Below, one piece after another: positions 56,325-64,000 of a stretch of DNA of 64,000 nt; position 1 is the first letter of the stretch, and the number at the start of each line of letters is the position of its first letter. Location: NCBI GenBank assembly GCA_017506865.1, contig JAFCMP010000090.1:744001-808000 (forward strand). The letters run 5' to 3'. The position numbers and the translations under genes are program-made. The notes under the pieces were generated by a model. That model worked only from the letters and a program-made list of their open reading frames with translations. It searched no databases and was not told where the DNA came from. Origin of the DNA: Tribonema minus. Lineage: Eukaryota; Sar; Xanthophyceae; Tribonematales; Tribonemataceae.

Positions 56325-57395
56325 ATTCATCCTCATCGAAGTAAACCTTGAGCATCTCACCCACCTCGTTTCTTCGATTAGGGATTGCATGAATGGCGAG
56401 TCTTTCGATCCGCACATGCGTTTTATAGTGTCACCAAACATGTCGATGAGTTGTGCGCAGGGTGTAGACGGTTCCGATGCCATGCGTGCCAACATAAGTT
56501 CCATGAGTGCTGCATCATCACGCGCTGCGACCAGCATTGCAGTTTTGAATACAAAGTACTCTAGCGCGTAACTTGTCTGCCGCCATGGCACTTGACCTCC
56601 GCCGTTGAGTAGTAACAAAAGAGCTGACTGTTGCATGCCGTGCTGGATCTGTGCATCAAGTGCGCTCATCACTTCTTCACCAGTGTCGCATGAATGGACA
56701 ACACACATCATCAATTGCGCAATAGCTTCAGTCAATCCCTCAATAGGATTGTAAGCCCCCTGAACGTTGAACCAAGTCAGATCACGCGACATCAAGAGAC
56801 GCCTGCCTTCAGTCATGCAGTCTGCACCTGTTACATGGATCATTTCGTGCATTATCACTTTTTCCACCTCCTCGCACCTGTACACAACAATGTTATTGGA
56901 GTCAGGTGTTACACCAGAGTTGAGCACTTCAGGTGAAGAAGGACTGTGACCACTGTAGCGGTCATACACTTTTGGGTGGTCGAGCAAAAACACGGTCACG
57001 CACAGAGGCTTCTGCAATGTTTGCGTGATCTCACGCATAAACGTTGTTACTGCAACGACACGGCGTATCAAATGCTGCTCACATGCCAAAGGTGCTGCTG
57101 CACCCTTGCAGTACACTCGCCACGTGCACTCTCCCTGTACAAGTTCAACATAGCCGTTCATCTCATGCAATATCAGGTCAATCACATGCGGCACTGGAAC
57201 ACTCAAAAACACAAATGCTCCATTCGGCATGTTCGGTGCGCGTTTGCATGCCTGTGCAGCTGCAAATGCTTCTGTCACTCTGCTCATGTCATCCAGCGTG
57301 AAGCTATTGGTCCCTGCCGGCAACGCTAGGTGATATGCTACTGCCTCTGCGTATGTGTCTCCACACAGCGGACGTGTCAAGCTGACATAAGCCAT
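56316..57395 (-). CDS. Gluzincin-like zinc metallopeptidase
   Basis: 359 residues. The active-site motif HEMIH is at His183-Glu184-x-x-His187, preceded by EVEKVI and followed by Glu219/Glu223 in NPIEGLTEAIAQ, the third zinc ligand of gluzincins. The rest is helical. The N-terminal half shows 'LSVPVPHVIDLILHEMNGYVEL', a domain typical of several NCLDV proteins of unknown role. No signal peptide. Substrate unknown; a virion-maturation or host-defence role is speculative. Confidence 0.72.
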   Translation of the reverse strand: MAYVSLTRPLCGDTYAEAVAYHLALPAGTNSFTLDDMSRVTEAFAAAQACKRAPNMPNGAFVFLSVPVPHVIDLILHEMNGYVELVQGECTWRVYCKGAAAPLACEQHLIRRVVAVTTFMREITQTLQKPLCVTVFLLDHPKVYDRYSGHSPSSPEVLNSGVTPDSNNIVVYRCEEVEKVIMHEMIHVTGADCMTEGRRLLMSRDLTWFNVQGAYNPIEGLTEAIAQLMMCVVHSCDTGEEVMSALDAQIQHGMQQSALLLLLNGGGQVPWRQTSYALEYFVFKTAMLVAARDDAALMELMLARMASEPSTPCAQLIDMFGDTIKRMCGSKDSPFMQSLIEETRWVRCSRFTSMRMNLY

Positions 57396-57413
57396 GAAAC
57401 ACTATAACAATTA

Positions 57414-58340
57414 TCATGAGACGATAACGGTACATCGCTGCGAATTGAGCGTGAATGTGTCACCATCGCTGTATGTGACGCCGCCAATCGTAATATTGTT
57501 GGTGGTCTTGTCGTAGCTGATGGACGCGCTTGAGGTGCCAAAAGACAATGTTGCTGTCTGCGATGTCACTCCCGTAGTGCTGAACGGAATGTAAACACTA
57601 TCGCCTCTAGTAGGAACTGTGGTAGTTGATCCAACTTGAGCGACCTTTGGAGTCACAGCCTTTAGACTGCTGCTCACTTCGGCTTTGACAGCTAGACGGT
57701 CTCCACTCGAAAACGCTGTCGCGACGACAGAAGCAATATTCACGGCGTTGGTCGAATTGGCAATATATGAGAGATCGTAAACAGGTGCCGCCTGTGCAGG
57801 GACAAATGATGTCTTTGTGAAATTGCCGACTGAGTTCACCGTAGTGTTGGTGACTGCAGTGTACTTCAATGCATGAGGCGGGGCACCTGTTGAGGAGGAA
57901 TACACTTTCACCGTATACTGACTGGAGGGCAACAGGTTTCGAATAATTAAAGTGTTTGCACGTGTATTGCCTACCACAACCGTGTCGGTAAGGTCACCAG
58001 TCCTAGTGCACTTGACCTTGTAGGTCAGCTCCCCGGCAACCCTAGACCAAGAAGCATTTATGCTGACCGGAGTTGCTAGCAACACGAGACCAGGAGCGGG
58101 CTGAGTCAACGTCACGCTAGCTGAGCCCGTCGTACCATTTGAAGCAGTCACTGTGACAGAATACACGCCGGCAGCAAGATATGTCCTTGACTGCGAGGTG
58201 GCTGTAGAAGCTACGCCAGCATCGGTCCAAGCATATGAGTACGGGCCAGCAGCGCCAGTAACACCACTAACTGTGACGGCGCCACTGTAGTTACCATACG
58301 CTGTCAAGTTTGTGGCTGACAGTGTGACTGTAAGGGTCAT
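57414..58340 (-). CDS. PKD/SprB and FN3-like surface protein
   Basis: 308 residues. Residues 1-80 form an Ig-like repeat (GVTGAAGPYSYAWTDAG, then LAAGVYSVTVTASNG). Residues 85-175 are a fibronectin-III-like domain (INASWSRVAGELTYKVKCTRTG, then LLPSSQYTVKVYSSS). The C-terminal 130 residues are Ser/Thr-rich beta sequence with NITIGGVTYSDGDTFTL at the end. No signal peptide or anchor. Likely an exposed virion or adhesion protein, in the same functional group as the gene at 53293-53922. N-terminal motifs of the two genes are of the same repeat class. Confidence 0.65.
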   Translation of the reverse strand: MTLTVTLSATNLTAYGNYSGAVTVSGVTGAAGPYSYAWTDAGVASTATSQSRTYLAAGVYSVTVTASNGTTGSASVTLTQPAPGLVLLATPVSINASWSRVAGELTYKVKCTRTGDLTDTVVVGNTRANTLIIRNLLPSSQYTVKVYSSSTGAPPHALKYTAVTNTTVNSVGNFTKTSFVPAQAAPVYDLSYIANSTNAVNIASVVATAFSSGDRLAVKAEVSSSLKAVTPKVAQVGSTTTVPTRGDSVYIPFSTTGVTSQTATLSFGTSSASISYDKTTNNITIGGVTYSDGDTFTLNSQRCTVIVS

Positions 58341-58469
58341 ACTTCAACGGCAGTGTTGCAAAGTGCAAAGATATTTTCAATGCAGTTTGTCACCAACAAA
58401 CATGAAACAAGAGATTTTGTTGTACAACATGTATTGATACGCAAGCGCGAGTGCTGTGTGTGTGCATGC

Positions 58470-61400
58470 CTACGCTGACTTCAACAGGTCTGTGTCGATG
58501 GTGTTTGCCGCAATGAAGCGCCAGATTTTGACCGTCTTCGTCTGTCCGTACCTCAACACACGCCCGATGGCCTGCGTCTCCACCGCTGTGCGCTCCTGAG
58601 CAGTGGGCAGGAGGACCGGGTGCAGGAACATGGCGTGATTGGCGACAGTGAGGTTGGCGCCAGATGCGCTCTCCCCCGCAAGATCGAGAAGCAGCACGCG
58701 CACATCACCACTTTCCTTCTGAAACGCTTCCATCGCGGATGTCTTGGTGTGTACGCTGCCCTTGAGCTGAAGCGCCTTGATGCCAGAGTCCTCTAGGGCG
58801 GCAGTCACCACCTGCATCAGGTCCGCGAATTGCACGAACAGCAGTATGCGCTCCTCCGCTGGTATGCCGCGTATGGTTTCGATCAGGGTCGTCAGCTTGG
58901 CTCCGAAACGCCCTGAAGTAGTGGATGACTCGCACCCCAGGTCAGCCGCCTTCACCACGGAAGTGACTCGTGCAGGCGCGGCGCACCCCGCCGTGCAGCA
59001 CTCCTGTTTCTCAGCGTGCTCAATGAGGCAGGAGAAGCAGCCGCTGTGGCCGCAAGTTGAAAGTATGCTGAGCTCTGTGGAACTTTGGGCGCATGCAGGG
59101 CATGCCACCGCATCCTGTGTGTTCTGCAGGTCCCTCACCGCTCTGAAGTACCGCAGGCTGCGCATGCGCCCCACCAGCTCCTTAGTGAGACGCCTCAGGT
59201 CGTGGACGACCTCTCGAAGGTTGTACTTCCTGTCCACCATATCGATCTTATCATCGTCCTCATCATATGGCAGCACCGCCGCAGACATGATGTTCTCAAG
59301 TTCTTTGCATAGAAAGGCTCCGCACTCCTTGTCTCCGACTCCGGCATCGCCGCGCAGGCTGGACACCCACCTCGAGAACGGGTCTGACGCGTCGGTCTCA
59401 TACTCGGGATCATGCTCAATGATGGCCAGGCGCATGCCGCGTGCCTTCATCGCCGACTTCTTGAGATCCTCAATGCATGACTTGAACTGCTCCAACCTCA
59501 GGTCAACTATGGCCTGGCACGCTTCCTCTGCTGACTCCGAGCCGCCCTCGATATCAAAGTGCGCGCACCGCTTGATGAGCGCTTCTTCTGGTGTGGCTGA
59601 TGACCCCAGTATGCTGCGCAGGCGCACATCGCGATCCCCGGTGGCCACCTTGCCAGACTTTATCGTCTTGGCCGACTTCATGTCCAGCGCCTGAAGGTGA
59701 GCCTCTAGCTCAATGTAGATGGCCCTCTCCGCTGATGGCAGGGTGACAACAATGCGTGTCTCCTCATGTGGGATCTCATCTATCTCTGCAATGTTCTGCC
59801 GCACGAACCTGTCGAGAAAGGCCTGCGCAATGTCATGCCGCCTCCGGTGCCATGCTGGCGTGTTCACCTGCTCAAAGTACCGAAACTTCTCTGAAAGCGT
59901 CAAGTCCTTCCTGTTGCGCCGCGGCTCGCTGACACCCAGCACCACTCCCAGGAAAGCCGCCGTGCCGTTGATGTCCTCGAAGCACGAGGTCGGCGGTGTC
60001 CCGCTGAGACACCACCTGTTGACAGCACTGATGCTGGTGACCGCCATCCTGTCCTCACCTGCTAGGTATGTGTACTCATCCACCACAACGCGCTGCCACT
60101 TGAACATCTCAAGCGGGGGACTGGTCATGAACTCCCATGACGATAGCATTTTGTCCATGGCGAATGGGTCTGCGCGCTTCGGCGTCTTGCGCGTGCGCCG
60201 CTGCTTCTCCGCAGGTACTGGCTGATCAGAGACGGTGTTGTCGCTGTTGTTACGAGCGCCACCATCTCCGAGGGGGGCAGCTGTGTTCTGCTTCCTCTTG
60301 TCGCTGGCATATGCTGCTTTCTTGCTCTTGAAGTGCTGCACCTCGCCGTCCTGTTCGTCAAGGTCCTCGGGCACATCGCGCTCTGCCTCATCTGCCCGCA
60401 GTGCATCTGCAAAGCGAGCGACACCCCCCTCGCCACCTGTCTTCAGCCACTCAACCCTGGTGCGCATGCTGTCGAGGTTTTCCCTGTATATGGCCTCAAA
60501 CATGCGTCCATATCGGGCTGGCAGCTCTTTGCCCCCTGTGAACTTGATATACCTGTCAAAGTACAGGTCACTCCTGAAGACTGTCGCAGCGACCACCACC
60601 ACATCGCAGTGCTGCAGGTCGGACACTGTGAGCCTCGACAGGTCTGTCAGAGTCTTGATGAGCTTCACCCGCAGGCACGAGCCCGTGAACTTGATGATCT
60701 CTGAGGGCCACTGCTTCATGAGGTGAGGCGGGGCGATAATGAGGGTGGCGCTCAGCGACACGCGCCCGAACTCGTCAGGTGGGCATGAAGTAGGCATGGA
60801 ATCAATCAAGGCGAGCGTCACTGCAGTCTTACCGTAGCCGACTTGATCAGCCAGAACGCCACCCTTGACAGGTACCAGGCGCTGCGCACGCCCCTCGGCC
60901 CTCCATCCCAGCGCCCCCAGCTCCTCGCAGACCTCCTCCTCGACCCAAGGGTCCTCACTCCGCTCCTGATTGATCATCCAGCTCAAGCTACGCAGCTGCT
61001 CAGGGCGAAGCTGGAACCTGGAAAAGTGAGGAGGCTGGTCAGATGGAGGATCGCTGCGGTTGCTGCTGAGAGCAAACACCGGCAGCGGTGTGGCCCTGTC
61101 GCAGTTCTCCACCACCCGCCATGAGCTTGATATGGGCGTGTTCCTCGTCACCTTGCTGAGCGCGCCCGCCGCGCGGTGCATCAAGGTGGCTCCATTGATG
61201 GCTATGCGCAAGGTGCCGGCGCCAGCTTCGTCATCGCGCATTATTTGCGCTATAAAAGCGGCAGGGCGCTTCTTGAGCGTCTGTTCGAAAACGCCGGCTT
61301 CAACAATGTCCTCCACCGGCTCGAGCTTGCCGCGGGACGTTCTTACCCACCGCAGCGAGGGCTCCCGGGGTGCACAGGAGGTGCACAGCGTGCCATCTGA

Positions 61401-64000
61401 CGTATGCTCCTCTGACCACTGGGTGACATGGGACGGCAGGCTGAGGCGCTCTGTGATATGGGCCAAGGAGGAAAACGTTGACCTGAAGCTCTTGGCGGCG
61501 ATTGTCGTCCATGTGCCCGCTTCCCCCCATATGCATGCATCCTCCTCCGCCAGCAACGGCACACTGCAGGTCAAGCAAACGATAGACTCCGCACATCCGC
61601 CGTCCGCCGCAGTGTGTGAGGCGACAGGAGGTTGAGACACGACAGCCTCGCATGTGGAAGCACGCATGATCAGCGCGGGCGCTGCCTCCCAAGAGCTGTA
61701 CCTGGTGGACAGCACCTCATCTCCGGCGTCGTCTATGCGCCAGCCCGCCGGCAGGTGAGCGATGATGTCGCGGGTCTGGCTGTAGTCGAGGCGCTCTGGA
61801 GTGTGGGAGAACACAAACTTGTCCTCCTGTGTCTGCTCGCAACGTGTTGGGTCAATGAACATGAACATGCTCTGCGTGTCTTCACCCACACGCTTATGCA
61901 ACATGCCCAGCGCACCACCACACTTGTGCAGCAGCATATACCTTCCGCACACATCCTCAAGGTCACCTGACACAGTCACCTCGCTCCACCGCTGCCTGTC
62001 GGAGAAGCCGTCCCCCTGGAGCCCTAGTATAGTCTCCCACGAGTCCACACGCTCCCCAGTGCCCTCGATGCGCAGGGGGCGCTTCACGATTATGCCGGTA
62101 TCGCGCACCTCCCATATGCCTCCGCTGATGAATGACGTGGCATCGTCACGCAGCTTCATCCTAGCGAATGCTGCACACTCCACATCGCCACCTCCTGCGC
62201 AAGCGTTCTCAGCGTACGCCATCCATTCGGCTTTGCCGCCGCGAATGACGAGCTCGAGCCGCGTTCCGCTTGATGGTGATGTGTATACCACCCGCCAAGC
62301 GACCGTGCGCTCAAGGGTGGTAAAGTAGAAGTGGCCGCCGAGAGCACTGTAAGCGTCTTCTGTGAAGTCAAAGCAGACAATCATGGGGATGTAGCGGATC
62401 AGCATCTTGCGAAAACTGTCAGGCGATACCCTCTCTACCTGTACCTCAGTGTAGGTATGCTCCGGGCGTCCGGCGCACCGCGAGCAGCACGTGTGGCCGC
62501 AGTCGGAGCAGAGCAAGATGGAGCTGTCGCTGACGCTGTCCCTTCCCTCGCAGCAGCACATCCTCGCACTCCTGCACGCCATTTCGAAGATGGGAGCTAG
62601 AGGCGACAAGTCCGCAGGGCGCAGGTCCAACGACATTTTGTGCGTGGCACCATGTTCCTTGATCAGCAGCTGCGTCTGAGCACCATCAATCTCCATGGCA
62701 CTCTCAGCAGCTCGTACGGCTGCATTGGCCCAGGGGGCTGCCCTCAGGCCCTCAATGCACAGGCTGAGCGCCGCCACCATCACGGTTCCCACCACAGTTG
62801 TGGTCATGGCGTTGCCGGCAAGATCAGCAAGGTAATCCTCTGTCTCCCTCGTCAGGATGAGGTCATCAACAGGTATGCCCTGCAGCGACAGCGCCTCCAG
62901 CCCGATGACAGGGCCCCCACGGTTGGTTATGTACGGCACCATGGACGGCGTCAGGCACGGGCATATTCCCATCTTGCTGCTGGCAGTGCTCCTGTCGACG
63001 TTCTGCGACAGGTTCCACACCAACGTCTTGTAGCATGAATCCACTCCGGTCTTTGCCATCCTGATGTGATTGATGTCCATGAGGTCGAGCACGCGGTCTG
63101 TCTGCAAACCAAGCGAAATCGAGCAAAAAATGTACACAAGAGGGGAAGGGGGCTACGTCAGGAATGATCAAAACATTAAATTACGGTTACGATGGTGCAT
63201 GCTCTCTGAACGTGACTGGTTGCTTGAGTGTGAGGGTACAGCGATTAGATGAGCGTATGGCATGTGTATACTTTGTTGATGTGAATGGACAGGAAATTTC
63301 TCCTCCTGAAGCGTACGATATGGTGTGCTTACCACAGCTGACACCAGCTGCATATATGCAAGACAAGTTCATCATCATGAGAGACTGCACTTATGAGCTT
63401 CGACACGATGGCCACTGCGCCATCAAATTCTCACCCTCGCACCAGCACGTGATCGAATGTGCAGACAATGATCTGCACTTTTGATATGGAACTCACCTGT
63501 GCTAGCCCCCAGTCATGCCACGCAAAGTCAGGCAGTGTGCACAGTCCACCCTCCTCCCACCCAGTCAGTGGGCGCTTGGAGCCGAGCTCCTCCTCCAGAC
63601 GAGCCCTGTGGTGGCGGCTCTCGCACCTCGACCAGTCGACGCGAGCTCGCGTCTTGTTGGCATCCCAGGTCTTGGTGAGGTTGGCACGAGCTGTTGCTAT
63701 GCGCGGGTCGTCGTTAGGAAGCAAGAAAGCCTCCAGCGTGCTGTTGCTGGGGAACTCAAGCTTCTTGACCATCGACTTCCATGCACCAGGCACATCAGCG
63801 TCCCCCCCAAGGCTCGCGAACAGGTAGCCGCGAGTCCTCGTGTGGGGTATGTAGTAGTTCTTGGTGTCCAGGCGAGCAAAACCGGCACTGTAGCCGTTCT
63901 TCTTGAAACGCTGCACGACGCTCTCCCAAGGGGCAGAGCAAACATTCTCCAAAATCACAATGGGAGGCTGGTGCTTCTTTACCCAGTTGAGCATACCGTG
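58470..64000 (-). CDS. DNMT5-like: DNMT5-like C5-methyltransferase + RING + SNF2 ATPase, 2 exons, 5' truncated
   Basis: Exon A (64000-63497, cut by the window edge) and exon B (63101-58470) join at phase 0 over a 395-base intron (GTGAGT...TTTGCAG), giving 1,711 visible residues. Exon A has the cytosine-5 MTase segment ILENVCSAPWE (motif VI, ENV) and IPHTRTRGYLFA (motif VIII). Exon B continues with GPVIGLEALSLQGIPVD (IX) and LAGNAMTTTVV (X). Then a Cys-rich zinc cluster, then SNF2 motifs: GVLADQVGYGKT (Walker A), VVVDEYTYL (DExx), WCLSGTPP (III), a RING finger (CPAC...CGHSGC) between the two lobes, and QAIGRVLRYGQ (VI). This order matches DNMT5, the ATP-dependent maintenance methyltransferase. 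The catalytic Pro-Cys motif lies outside the window. Confidence 0.85.
63102..63496 (-). other. Intron of the DNMT5-like gene
   Basis: Donor GTGAGTTCC after Gln codon CAG at 63497; acceptor TTGGTTTGCAG ending at 63102. Both flanking codons are complete, and the joined protein passes from methyltransferase motif VIII to IX and X. The intron carries an ORF on the opposite strand (63164-63484). Confidence 0.75.
63164..63484 (+). CDS. Possible nested gene inside the intron
   Basis: 106 residues in forward orientation, filling almost the whole intron and ending 12 bases before the donor. The composition is protein-like: beta-rich with several Cys (GYDGACSLNVTGCLSV, VYFVDVNGQEISPPEAYDMV, DKFIIMRDCTYEL). 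No family recognised and the start has no visible promoter. It could also be a chance ORF. Confidence 0.4.
   Translation: MIKTLNYGYDGACSLNVTGCLSVRVQRLDERMACVYFVDVNGQEISPPEAYDMVCLPQLTPAAYMQDKFIIMRDCTYELRHDGHCAIKFSPSHQHVIECADNDLHF

Noticed and set aside
1-64000. tRNA or rRNA genes
   Set aside because: I looked for clover-leaf-like segments with GTTCRANNC-type arms in the non-coding gaps and found none I would defend; a tRNAscan-SE run would be decisive.

Overview
The window reads as DNA from a giant virus of the Nucleocytoviricota type, or an endogenous copy of one, associated with a photosynthetic protist. Evidence for the viral reading is a D6/D11-type (VETF/NPH-I-like) superfamily II helicase, two protein kinases, a DUF5672 glycosyltransferase joined to a GH26-type glycosidase, virion-like Ala/Pro-rich and SprB/FN3 proteins, a tiny KSPRK basic protein, and tight packing of intron-less genes on both strands between about 19.9 and 58.3 kb. 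No major capsid protein, DNA polymerase or packaging ATPase is present, so the viral assignment is an inference. Evidence for an algal setting is a ClpP-type protease whose N-terminus looks like a signal peptide plus transit peptide plus lumen-type signal, and a DNMT5-like gene, a family known mainly from fungi and from algae such as haptophytes, pelagophytes, diatoms and prasinophytes.

Layout. 0-19.6 kb is gene-poor and eukaryote-like: an HMG-box-like acidic/basic protein, a spliced F-box-like/armadillo gene with about 26 near-identical 132-bp repeats, a CoiA-like double nuclease, an F-box-like/LRR protein, a RING-H2 protein, a coiled-coil PD-(D/E)XK nuclease, and two spliced JmjC/cupin-like paralogs in opposite orientation. 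19.6-35 kb: kinase, DnaJ protein, small unknowns, ankyrin protein, Gln/Pro-rich protein, the GT/GH26 pair, membrane protein, thioredoxin-like protein, KSPRK protein and ClpP. 35-58.3 kb: a 1,286-residue repeat coiled coil, paired secreted paralogs, SET protein, D6-like helicase, candidate virion proteins, AMPK/SNF1-like kinase, thioredoxin-fold proteins, gluzincin-like metallopeptidase and SprB/FN3 surface proteins. 58.4-64 kb: a DNMT5-like cytosine-5 methyltransferase + RING + SNF2 ATPase gene, truncated by the right edge and interrupted by a 395-bp intron that carries an antisense ORF.

GT-AG introns are supported at four genes because the joined exons keep frame at every junction (phases 0; 1 and 2; 0 and 0; 0) and the joined protein continues a recognisable domain or paralogous alignment. 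Two introns are themselves imperfect tandem duplications with the relic of an exon end in the middle. Functionally the window is rich in chromatin and DNA-modifying proteins (DNMT5-like, SET, two JmjC-like, HMG-like, H1-like, SNF2), in signalling and ubiquitin-type adaptors (kinases, RING, F-box-like/ARM, F-box-like/LRR, ankyrin), in carbohydrate work, and in secretory-signal proteins. Everything here was read by eye; family names rest on motifs, not on database searches.
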